In this document: in pieces, positions 7,553-14,214 of the stretch
How positions within the stretch are numbered: the first letter of the stretch is position 1
How the letters are laid out: each line of letters opens with the position of its first letter
From: Phyllobacteriaceae bacterium
Lineage (GTDB): Bacteria; Pseudomonadota; Alphaproteobacteria; Rhizobiales; Rhizobiaceae
Assembly (NCBI GenBank): GCA_024645155.1
Contig: JAHEGF010000029.1
Span: 1 to 19,478, forward strand
Direction of reading: 5' to 3'
DNA length: 19,478 nt
Position numbers and translations under genes: made by a program
Notes under the pieces: model-generated
Database searches by the model: none
Seen by the model: the letters and a program-made list of their open reading frames with translations, nothing else
Told to the model about the DNA's origin: nothing

Positions 7553-7846
7553 CTACCACCTGGTTTCTTCGCCAGGAGCGGCGGGTTCGATTGCCAGCGC
7601 ATGAACAGAGGCGGCGAGTTCTTCTGCCAGAACCTCGTTGACCGCGCGGTGGCGTGCGACCCGGTTCATACCGGCAAAACGGTCCGAGACCAGGCGGACC
7701 CGGAAATGGGTTTCGCCGGTGCCGTCGAAATGGGCCTGGTGGCCGGCATGAAGATGACTTTCATTGACAACTTCAAGGCGTTCGGGTTTGAAGGCTTCGC
7801 GAAGTTTCGCCTCCATGCTATCCTTGACGGTTCGTTGATCGGTCAT
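7553..7846 (-). CDS. BolA family protein
   Basis: The 97-residue product begins MTDQRTVKDSMEAKL and has the BolA fold motifs: ESHLHAGH near 29-36, ETHFRVRLVS near 45-54 and RVARHRAVNEVLAEEL near 62-77 with the conserved His in RHR. BolA proteins bind [2Fe-2S] clusters with monothiol glutaredoxins and act in iron regulation or cluster delivery. A longer frame with a GTG start at 7891 exists, but the extra 15 residues do not look like the family, so the ATG at 7846 is chosen; neither start has a strong ribosome binding site. It is divergent from the J-domain gene, a pairing I associate with Rhizobiales. Confidence 0.92.
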   Translation of the reverse strand: MTDQRTVKDSMEAKLREAFKPERLEVVNESHLHAGHQAHFDGTGETHFRVRLVSDRFAGMNRVARHRAVNEVLAEELAASVHALAIEPAAPGEETRW

Positions 7847-7961
7847 GAGCAGGCTTTCTTCATTATTTTGACAGATTAATGGGCGATTCACCGGTTAGGA
7901 CCGATACTATCTGATTGTCAATTCTTGTATCACGGCCGGAACTCCCCATAATCGGAATGTT

Positions 7962-8585
7962 ATGAAACTGAATTCGAAATACTTTGACAGCATCCGGGTC
8001 AAGCCCGGTAAAAAAAGTTCCGCCAAGCCGGAAGTTCCGGGCTGCCAGTGGGACGACTGTGAAAAACCGGGGACCCACAAGGCGCCGGTCGGGCGCGGGC
8101 GCGAAGGCGAATACTTCCGCTTCTGCGTTGATCACGTGCGCCAATACAACAAGTCGTACAATTATTTCTCCGGCCTCGAGGATGGCGATGTCGCGCAATA
8201 CCAGAAGGATGCGCTGACCGGGAATCGTCCGACATGGACGATGGGCACAAACGGCGATGCGAAATTCATTCCGCGTCCGGAAAGTGTGCGATCCGGAAGT
8301 GCCAGCTATTACAACCGGTTACGAAATCCGCACGGATTTGCCGGCGGTGCCGGCAGGGCACGCGCCAACCAGACGCGTCAGCGCAAGCTCAAGACACTGG
8401 AAAAGAAGGCTTTCGATACGCTGGGCCTGGATGATGGCGCCACCGAACTGGAAATCAAGGCGCGCTACAAGGAACTCGTCAAAATGCATCACCCGGACTC
8501 CAACGGAGGCGACCGTAAATCTGAAGACCGGTTTCGTGATGTTGTGCAAGCTTACCGGTTGCTGAAACAGGCCGGTTTCTGCTAG
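7962..8585 (+). CDS. J-domain protein with N-terminal Cys/His module
   Basis: The 207-residue protein has a C-terminal J domain at about 149-207 with the HPD motif at 177-179, needed to stimulate the ATPase of DnaK-type chaperones. It lacks the G/F-rich and zinc-finger regions of true DnaJ. The N-terminal half has Cys28, Cys33, Cys55 and His58, spaced CX4C-X21-CX2H, which could bind zinc. The middle is basic and rich in Arg, Lys and Gly. The gene precedes cobS by 77 bp on the same strand and is divergent from bolA. The client protein is unknown; a link to the cobaltochelatase or to iron-sulphur proteins is suggested only by position. Confidence 0.9.
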   Translation: MKLNSKYFDSIRVKPGKKSSAKPEVPGCQWDDCEKPGTHKAPVGRGREGEYFRFCVDHVRQYNKSYNYFSGLEDGDVAQYQKDALTGNRPTWTMGTNGDAKFIPRPESVRSGSASYYNRLRNPHGFAGGAGRARANQTRQRKLKTLEKKAFDTLGLDDGATELEIKARYKELVKMHHPDSNGGDRKSEDRFRDVVQAYRLLKQAGFC

Positions 8586-8662
8586 TCGACTTCGTAATTC
8601 CGCAAAACGCCAAATCACGCGGACGGCTGATGCCGATTCGGTAGTCCGTTGCTGGAGGTATG

Positions 8663-9649
8663 ATGAACAAGGTCGAGCGCGACATCGCCAATCTTCCGGA
8701 CACAACCGTGTCCATAAAAAAATTGTTCGGCTTTGATTCCGACATGGTAGTTCCGGCCTACTCGGTGGCCGACGAGAAGGTGCCGGATCTCGATCCCGAC
8801 TATCTTTTCGACAAGCAGACCACGCTGGCGATCCTTTCGGGTTTTGCCTACAACCGCCGTGTCATGGTGTCGGGCTATCACGGCACGGGAAAATCGACCC
8901 ATATCGAGCAGGTTGCGGCCCGGCTCAACTGGCCGTGTGTTCGTGTCAATCTCGACAGTCACGTCAGCCGTATCGACCTCGTCGGCAAGGACGCGATCGT
9001 GCTCAAGGACGGCCAGCAGGTCACCGAGTTCCGCGATGGAATATTGCCATGGGCATACCAGAACAACGTGGCGCTGGTATTTGACGAATATGACGCGGGT
9101 CGGCCGGATGTGATGTTCGTGATCCAGCGGGTTCTGGAATCATCAGGCCGCCTGACGCTGCTCGACCAGTCACGGGTCATCCGCCCGCATCCGGCCTTCC
9201 GCCTGTTTGCCACCGCAAACACGATCGGCCTCGGCGATACGACGGGGCTTTATCACGGGACCCAGCAGATCAACCAGGCGCAGATGGACCGCTGGTCGAT
9301 CGTGACGACGCTGAACTACCTGCCGCACGATGACGAGGTGGCCATCGTGCTCGCCAAGGCGAAACACTACCAGAATGAAAAAGGCCGCGAGACCGTCAAC
9401 AAGATGGTCCGGGTTGCCGACATGACCCGCTCGGCGTTCATGAATGGAGACCTTTCGACGGTCATGAGCCCGCGCACGGTCATCATGTGGGCGGAAAATG
9501 CCGAGATTTTCGGAGATGTCGGTTTCGCGTTCCGGCTGACATTCCTCAACAAGTGTGATGAACTGGAACGGGCGGTCGTTGCCGAATTCTATCAACGCGC
9601 TTTTGGTGAGGAACTGCCGGAATCAGCCGCCAATGTCGTGTTGAGCTGA
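8663..9649 (+). CDS. cobS: Cobaltochelatase subunit CobS
   Basis: CobS is the AAA+ ATPase of the aerobic cobaltochelatase CobN-CobS-CobT, which puts cobalt into hydrogenobyrinic acid a,c-diamide during cobalamin synthesis. The product of about 328 residues has the Walker A motif GYHGTGKST near 71-79, Walker B ALVFDEYD near 137-144 and a FATANTIGLGD sensor-like segment. GGAGG at 8654-8658 gives a 4-nt spacing to the ATG at 8663; the ATG at 8660 would leave only 1 nt, so the second is preferred. Length is normal for the family. It is followed by cobT after 7 bp. The name cobS here means the chelatase subunit, not cobalamin synthase. Confidence 0.96.
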   Translation: MNKVERDIANLPDTTVSIKKLFGFDSDMVVPAYSVADEKVPDLDPDYLFDKQTTLAILSGFAYNRRVMVSGYHGTGKSTHIEQVAARLNWPCVRVNLDSHVSRIDLVGKDAIVLKDGQQVTEFRDGILPWAYQNNVALVFDEYDAGRPDVMFVIQRVLESSGRLTLLDQSRVIRPHPAFRLFATANTIGLGDTTGLYHGTQQINQAQMDRWSIVTTLNYLPHDDEVAIVLAKAKHYQNEKGRETVNKMVRVADMTRSAFMNGDLSTVMSPRTVIMWAENAEIFGDVGFAFRLTFLNKCDELERAVVAEFYQRAFGEELPESAANVVLS

Positions 9650-9656
9650 CGCGGCA

Positions 9657-11552
9657 ATGGCAGGTCCCGGAGACAACACACGTGCAAGAACCAAGGCGGT
9701 CGCCGACAGCGAGCCGCTGAAGCGCGCGATCGGCATGTGTGTGCGGGCGATCGCCGGTGACCACGATCTCGAAGTCAGTTTTGCAAAGGAAAAGCCGGCA
9801 CTGACCGGCAATGTTGCGCGGCTTCCAGACTTTGCAAAAAAGCCGAGCCGCAACGATATTTCGGTATCGCGCGGCATTGGAGATTCCATGGCGCTGCGGC
9901 GTGCCTGTCACGATATCCGCACACATAGCGCCCTTGCGCCACCGGGGCAGCAGGCGCGCGCGATTTTTGACGCGGTCGAGCAGGCACGTGTCGAATCGAT
10001 AGGTGCGAACCGGATGGCAGGCGTTGCCGACAATATCGATTCGATGCTCGAGGAGCGTTACCTGAAAGCCAATCTGGCAACGGTAGCCGACCGCGGTGAT
10101 GCACCTGTTGAAGAAGCAATCGCGATGCTGGTGCGCGAAAAGCTGACCGGCCGGCCGGTGCCGCGAACAGGAGAGAAGGTCGTTGACCTGTGGCGCGACT
10201 GGATCGAGGAGAAGGCGGGCGATGATCTTGAGGGCCTGACCGGCAAGCTCGAGGACCAGGACGCGTTTGCCCGTGTCGTGCGCTCGATGCTGGCGTCGAT
10301 GGAGCTTGCAGACGAGTTGGGCGACGACGAGCCGACCGACGAAAATGAAGAGGATTCGGACGACCAGCCGCAGGGCGACGATGCGTCCGACGAAGACGGC
10401 GAGGACCAGCAGGGGTCCGAGGAGGCCGAGAGCGAGGAGACCGAATCGTCCGGCGAGGATCAGGAAGCCGGTGAATCGGAAACCATGGAGGCCGACGCCG
10501 ATGAGTTCGATGATGATGACGCCGATTCCGAGACGCCGGGTGAGGCAAAGCGCCCGGACCCCTCGCCCTTCGACCTGTCACCTGAAATCGATTACAAGAT
10601 CTATACCAGCGCCTTTGACGAGATTGTCGGTGCAGAGGAGTTGTGCGACGAGGAGGAACTCAACCGTCTGCGCGCGTTCCTCGACAAGCAGCTTGCCAAC
10701 CTGCAGGGCGTTGTCGGGCGCCTGGCAAACCGGCTCCAGCGCCGCCTCATGGCGCAACAGAACCGGTCGTGGGATTTCGACCTCGAGGAAGGCTATCTCG
10801 ATCCGGCGCGGCTGCACCGCATCATCATCGATCCGATGCAGCCGCTGTCCTACAAACAGGAACGCGACACCGACTTCCGCGATACGGTTGTCACGCTTTT
10901 GCTCGACAATTCAGGCTCGATGCGCGGGCGGCCGATAACGGTAGCGGCGACATGTGCCGATATCCTGGCGCGGACGCTGGAGCGTTGCGGCGTGCGCGTC
11001 GAGATCCTCGGCTTTACCACGCGCGCCTGGAAGGGCGGGCAGGCGCGCGAGAAATGGCTGAAGGACGGCAAACCGGCGACACCCGGCCGGCTCAACGATT
11101 TGAGGCACATCATCTACAAGTCTGCCGATGCGCCGTGGCGGCGTGCGCGGCGTAATCTCGGCCTGATGATGCGCGAGGGGCTTTTGAAGGAAAACATCGA
11201 CGGCGAGGCCCTGCTTTGGGCGCACCGGCGGCTGGTCGCACGGTCCGAACAGCGGCGCATCCTGATGATGATATCCGACGGCGCGCCGGTCGATGATTCC
11301 ACCCTTTCGGTCAATCCGGGCAACTACCTGGAACGGCATCTGCGTGCGGTCATCGAAATGATCGAAACCCGCTCACCTGTCGAATTGATTGCCATCGGTA
11401 TTGGCCATGATGTTACCAGATACTACCAGCGTGCGGTGACCATTATCGATGCCGAGGAACTGGCGGGCGCGATGACCGAACAGCTTGCCAGCCTGTTTGA
11501 AGAACAGGGCCAAGGACCGCGCAGGGCCGGAGGAATGCGCCGTGCCGGCTGA
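9657..11552 (+). CDS. cobT: Cobaltochelatase subunit CobT
   Basis: CobT is the third subunit of the aerobic cobaltochelatase, forming a chaperone-like complex with CobS that drives the CobN catalytic subunit. The 631-residue protein has an N-terminal helical region, a very acidic low-complexity linker at about 219-300 rich in Asp, Glu and Ser, and a C-terminal von Willebrand A domain with the MIDAS motif DNSGSM starting at Asp417. This plan is characteristic of CobT. The ribosome binding site is weak, so translation is likely coupled to cobS, whose stop lies 7 bp upstream. CobN is not within the window. The name means the chelatase subunit, not the DMB phosphoribosyltransferase that shares the symbol in other species. 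Confidence 0.96.
   Translation: MAGPGDNTRARTKAVADSEPLKRAIGMCVRAIAGDHDLEVSFAKEKPALTGNVARLPDFAKKPSRNDISVSRGIGDSMALRRACHDIRTHSALAPPGQQARAIFDAVEQARVESIGANRMAGVADNIDSMLEERYLKANLATVADRGDAPVEEAIAMLVREKLTGRPVPRTGEKVVDLWRDWIEEKAGDDLEGLTGKLEDQDAFARVVRSMLASMELADELGDDEPTDENEEDSDDQPQGDDASDEDGEDQQGSEEAESEETESSGEDQEAGESETMEADADEFDDDDADSETPGEAKRPDPSPFDLSPEIDYKIYTSAFDEIVGAEELCDEEELNRLRAFLDKQLANLQGVVGRLANRLQRRLMAQQNRSWDFDLEEGYLDPARLHRIIIDPMQPLSYKQERDTDFRDTVVTLLLDNSGSMRGRPITVAATCADILARTLERCGVRVEILGFTTRAWKGGQAREKWLKDGKPATPGRLNDLRHIIYKSADAPWRRARRNLGLMMREGLLKENIDGEALLWAHRRLVARSEQRRILMMISDGAPVDDSTLSVNPGNYLERHLRAVIEMIETRSPVELIAIGIGHDVTRYYQRAVTIIDAEELAGAMTEQLASLFEEQGQGPRRAGGMRRAG
11529..11534 (+). promoter_or_regulatory. 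Ribosome binding site that fixes a GTG start inside cobT
   Basis: GGAGGA lies 7 nt before the GTG at 11542, inside the last codons of cobT. It is the strongest ribosome binding site in this part of the window and selects the GTG over an upstream in-frame start at 11485 that would overlap cobT by 68 bp. Confidence 0.75.
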
Positions 11553-12573
11553 GTTTGGCCGGCTCGTTCGCCGCGCGATCTTTGCGTGTGCCATCGCAAC
11601 GGGTGCCGCTTTTTCCCAACCGAACAATCCGGCGGCGGCACAGGTTATCGAAACGGCTGAAATCGCCGCGCGACCCATCTCACGCTTCAAGATCGGATCG
11701 GACGAGATCCGTTTCGGATCGCTGGAATTTGCCGGCGGATTGGAAATGTGGTCGTCAAACCCCGATTTCGGCGGATTGTCGGGCTTCCGGTTTGTCGAGG
11801 CCGGGACCCGGTTCATGGCTGTGGCCGACACAGGGTTCCTGGTTTCAGGCACCATTGTCCGTGATGACGCGGGCATGCCGGCAGGTATTGGCTCCTTCCG
11901 GCTTCGCTCCATTGCCGAACTGGAAGGCCGCGACAGCGTCAGCAAATGGGAAACCGATGCAGAGGGGATGGCTTTCAAGGGCGGCCGGCTGTTGATTGCC
12001 TATGAGCGCGATCACCGGATCACCGAATACACGACCGGTTCAGGCGATCTTGAAGCCCATCCGGTGCGCAACCTCGATTTTCTCGTGCCGGTCCGCGAAT
12101 TGCGCCGCAATCGCGGGTTTGAAACCATTGCCGTTGCCCCGCCGGGCAATGCGCATGAAGGCATGGTCGTTGCCGTTACCGAAAAGAGCCTCGACAGGAA
12201 AGGCAACATTTTCGCGGCGGTGATCGCTGGCGAGGGAAGGGGTGTGTTCACCATTGCCCGCCACGACGAGTTCGACATTACCGATGGTGCTTTTCTGCCC
12301 GGCGGCGACCTGCTGCTGCTGGAACGCAATTTCCGCATTGCCACCGGCGTGAAAGTGCGTCTTCGTCGCATCGACGGATCGCAATTGAAGAAGGGCCGTA
12401 TTGCAGACGGGCAAATTCTTCTGTCCGCCGACATGGGATACCAGATCGACAATATGGAAGGTCTGGATGTCTGGCAACGCGGTGACGGCGCGACAATGGT
12501 GTCGCTTGTCTCTGACGACAACAAGTCGATGCTGCAGCGCAATCTCTATCTTGAATTCAGGCTGCTGGATTAG
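11542..12573 (+). CDS. Secreted esterase-like activity of phytase family protein
   Basis: From the GTG at 11542 the product is 343 residues, with a signal peptide (Arg-rich start, hydrophobic stretch at about 11-25, cleavage probably near AAA-Q at 33-34), so it is exported to the periplasm. The body resembles the esterase-like phytase family (a beta-propeller-like fold), with segments such as TDAEGMAF, FETIAVAPPG, VAVTEKSLD and YQIDNMEGLDVW. The name reflects a domain family; phytase activity is not shown. The gene overlaps the cobT stop by 11 bp, indicating coupling, although no role in cobalamin synthesis is known to me. It ends 6 bp before the convergent transporter gene. Confidence 0.85.
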   Translation: MPAEFGRLVRRAIFACAIATGAAFSQPNNPAAAQVIETAEIAARPISRFKIGSDEIRFGSLEFAGGLEMWSSNPDFGGLSGFRFVEAGTRFMAVADTGFLVSGTIVRDDAGMPAGIGSFRLRSIAELEGRDSVSKWETDAEGMAFKGGRLLIAYERDHRITEYTTGSGDLEAHPVRNLDFLVPVRELRRNRGFETIAVAPPGNAHEGMVVAVTEKSLDRKGNIFAAVIAGEGRGVFTIARHDEFDITDGAFLPGGDLLLLERNFRIATGVKVRLRRIDGSQLKKGRIADGQILLSADMGYQIDNMEGLDVWQRGDGATMVSLVSDDNKSMLQRNLYLEFRLLD

Positions 12574-12579
12574 CTCTGT

Positions 12580-13206
12580 TCAAGACGCGGGCGCCGAATC
12601 AACCGGGCGCAGCAGGGTGAGCAGCGCGCCATAGGGTGCGAGCATCATCAGGCCAACCAGCATTTTCACGCAGAAATCACCGAATGCAAGGGATACCCAT
12701 AGCGGAACCTCGGCGCCGAACAGCGTTACCGCAAAGCCGAGCGACCCGTCCTCGCGGCCAAGGGCCGTGTCCAGGAATGCAAACCGGGCGGCAAATGCAA
12801 GCGAGAAGAACAGAAGCGTGTCGATCACCGAGCCGAGGATTGTCGAAATCAGCGGCGCCTTCCACCAGCTTTGCCGGCGCAGGCGGTCGAAGACCGACGC
12901 ATCGAGCAACTGGGCCAGAAGGAATGCCGATCCGGATGCAAAGGCGATGCGCGGCGTTGCTAGCCACACCGACAGGGCGACGGCAATCGCAAAGCCGGCA
13001 AGAATGACGCGGCGGGCTGCATCCGGTCCGTAGCGCCGGTTGGTCAGATCGTTGACGAGAAAGGCGACCGGATAGGTAAATGCGCCCCACGTCAGCAGTT
13101 CGCCAAGGCCGAAATGGGCAAACGGGTACTGAACGAGCCAGTTGGATGCGGCAACGACAAGTGCCATTGCGGCGATGAACGGGAAAACGGACCTGGAAAG
13201 AGGCAT
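12580..13206 (-). CDS. Queuosine precursor transporter (YhhQ/VUT family)
   Basis: The 208-residue integral membrane protein belongs to the COG1738/YhhQ family, which imports the queuosine precursors preQ0 or preQ1 for tRNA modification. About six hydrophobic segments are visible, together with the family feature LLTWGAFTYPVAFLVNDLTN near 37-56 (conserved Asn-Asp-Leu-Thr) and a segment with polar Gly-Ser-Asp residues in the middle (STILGSVIDTLLFF). The ATG is preceded by AGGA (13214-13217) at 7-nt spacing. The leader may form a preQ1-I-like pseudoknot (see 13204-13233). It lies 65 bp downstream of rpmB on the same strand, separated by a possible terminator. Confidence 0.92.
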   Translation of the reverse strand: MPLSRSVFPFIAAMALVVAASNWLVQYPFAHFGLGELLTWGAFTYPVAFLVNDLTNRRYGPDAARRVILAGFAIAVALSVWLATPRIAFASGSAFLLAQLLDASVFDRLRRQSWWKAPLISTILGSVIDTLLFFSLAFAARFAFLDTALGREDGSLGFAVTLFGAEVPLWVSLAFGDFCVKMLVGLMMLAPYGALLTLLRPVDSAPAS

Positions 13207-13233
13207 TTTTTTATCCTGGGTGATGGAACCAGC
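13204..13233 (-). promoter_or_regulatory. Possible compact preQ1-I-like riboswitch at the transporter start
   Basis: Read on the minus strand, CUGG (13232-13229) pairs with CCAG (13219-13216), enclosing the loop UUC-CAU-CAC. After a spacer G-AUAAAAAA comes the start codon AUG (13206-13204), which can pair with the loop CAU to give a second helix. Against the Bacillus subtilis preQ1-I aptamer as I remember it, the UUC, the CAC before the second strand and the AUAAAAAA tail line up, while the 3-nt second loop is missing. The ribosome binding site AGGA overlaps the first stem. It is tentative because P1 is only 4 bp and the loop is short. Confidence 0.4.
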
Positions 13234-13234
13234 G

Positions 13235-13262
13235 AAAAGGATGCAGCGGCGCTAGCTGCTGC
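13235..13262 (-). terminator. Possible terminator or attenuator after rpmB
   Basis: On the minus strand the 20-nt stretch 13262-13243 folds into an 8-position stem (one A-C mismatch) with a TAGC loop, starting GCAGCAGC. It is followed by ATCCTTTT. It lies 9 bp past the rpmB stop and just before the transporter leader, so it may end most rpmB transcripts. The T-tract is short. Confidence 0.45.
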
Positions 13263-13271
13263 CCGGTACCG

Positions 13272-13568
13272 TCAGGCAGTCGCCTGTTCGGCAAGTTTCC
13301 TGGCAACCTGCTTTTTGACGAGACGGGCGCGTTGCGACAATTCGGCGTCGCTCGCCTTTGCCAGATAGGCGTCAAGTCCGCCGCGGTGTTCGACGGTGCG
13401 CAGCGCGGACGCGGAGACGCGCAACCGGAAACTCTGGCCAAGGGCTTCCGACGCCAGCGTCACGCTGACAAGATTGGGAAGGAAGCGGCGGCGCGTGCGG
13501 TTGTTGGCATGGCTGACATTGTTGCCGGTCATCACGGCCTTGCCGGACAATTCACATACACGGGACAT
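13272..13568 (-). CDS. rpmB: 50S ribosomal protein L28
   Basis: The 98-residue basic protein begins MSRVCELSGKAVMTGNNVSH, the hallmark of bacterial L28, followed by NRTRRRFLPNL. L28 binds 23S rRNA of the large subunit. The length of almost 100 residues matches the longer alphaproteobacterial form with a helical C-terminal extension rich in Ala, Lys and Arg. AGAGG at 13578-13582 lies 9 nt before the ATG. A promoter at 13668-13697 and a GC-rich leader hairpin at 13589-13631 precede it. Only the zinc-less version is seen: there is one Cys, so no CXXC pair. Confidence 0.97.
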   Translation of the reverse strand: MSRVCELSGKAVMTGNNVSHANNRTRRRFLPNLVSVTLASEALGQSFRLRVSASALRTVEHRGGLDAYLAKASDAELSQRARLVKKQVARKLAEQATA

Positions 13569-13588
13569 TGGTTCTAACCTCTGTTTCT

Positions 13589-13631
13589 GCGCGCCGGGAA
13601 CACGGTCACAGTCACCACCTTGGCGGCGCGC
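13589..13631 (-). promoter_or_regulatory. Leader hairpin upstream of rpmB
   Basis: GCGCGCCG and CGGCGCGC form a perfect 8-bp GC stem (13624-13631 with 13589-13596) around a 27-nt loop. It ends 6 nt before the rpmB ribosome binding site, within the 5' untranslated region predicted from the promoter at 13668-13697. It may influence translation of L28; I know no described L28 leader to match it to. Confidence 0.4.
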
Positions 13632-13667
13632 GATACAGTTCCACGGCGTAACGGGAATTCGCCGGAT

Positions 13668-13697
13668 GCATTAGTCGCAAAGCGGGCAGGCTGTCAA
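13668..13697 (-). promoter_or_regulatory. Promoter of rpmB
   Basis: A perfect TTGACA (-35, 13697-13692) is followed after 18 nt by TAATGC (-10, 13673-13668) on the minus strand. It predicts a transcript start near 13660 and a leader of roughly 90 nt. The -10 box is a weak match. Confidence 0.55.
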
Positions 13698-13719
13698 GCC
13701 GTGCAAAGCGTTGGCGGCT

Positions 13720-14127
13720 TCAGCCGGCCACGAGAATCTGCCAGGCGATCACCATCAGGCATAGCCATGCCACCGTGAAGATCAGGGTCCGCGCCATGAA
13801 ATGCGCAAATCCTGCAATGAAGATAATTGCATGGGCGATGCGTGCCCAAAAGAAGACGGCCGCGGCCATCTGCGTTGCACCGTTTGAAACGCCGGCAAGA
13901 TGAGCAACCAGAACGAGGCCTGCAAAGGCGCCGAACTGTTCGACAAGGTTGATGTGGGCGCGATTGGCGCGGCGTACCCAGTCCGGGTATTTGTCGATAT
14001 CGCGCAGCTTTTTGTAATCATCAACGGTCAGCGGACCGCCGTTCATGACCTGACCGACGATGTTCGGTATCCATAGTACCGCCAGCAGGACCGATGACAG
14101 GAACAAGTACCAAAGTTCAGGTGTCAT
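13720..14127 (-). CDS. MAPEG family membrane protein
   Basis: The 135-residue protein has four hydrophobic segments (about 5-27, 63-82, 86-106 and 111-132) and the MAPEG-type motif RRANRAHINLVEQFGAFA near residues 51-68, where Arg, Asn and Glu contact glutathione in the studied members. MAPEG proteins are trimeric membrane enzymes acting in eicosanoid and glutathione metabolism in eukaryotes; bacterial members mostly have no known substrate. GGGAGG lies upstream of the ATG (14132-14137), supporting the start. The gene stands alone between rpmB and the RimK-like gene on the same strand. Confidence 0.88.
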   Translation of the reverse strand: MTPELWYLFLSSVLLAVLWIPNIVGQVMNGGPLTVDDYKKLRDIDKYPDWVRRANRAHINLVEQFGAFAGLVLVAHLAGVSNGATQMAAAVFFWARIAHAIIFIAGFAHFMARTLIFTVAWLCLMVIAWQILVAG

Positions 14128-14214
14128 AGCGCAAATCCCTCCCGATTGCCTGTTATGCCCGGCAATATAGCATCATTTTATACAATCGAGTATCAGACGT
14201 TTGTGATTGCGTGA

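Noticed and set aside
7076..7879. A 267-codon plus-strand frame spanning the hydrolase and bolA
   Set aside because: It overlaps two confident genes, one in another frame and one antisense, and has Ser/Arg-rich low-complexity translation.
8605..8650. Hairpin (CGGAC with GTCCG) between the J-domain gene and cobS, considered as a cobalamin riboswitch
   Set aside because: The 77-bp gap is far too short for a cobalamin riboswitch and lacks a B12-box-like sequence; only a simple stem is present.
9775..10581. A 268-codon minus-strand open frame opposite cobT
   Set aside because: Its composition is dominated by Arg and Pro, the mirror of the acidic linker of CobT, and it has no known motif.
14128..14214. 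AT-rich promoter-like boxes (TATAAA, TATATT) before the MAPEG gene
   Set aside because: Neither has a -35 partner at suitable spacing, so no promoter is called.
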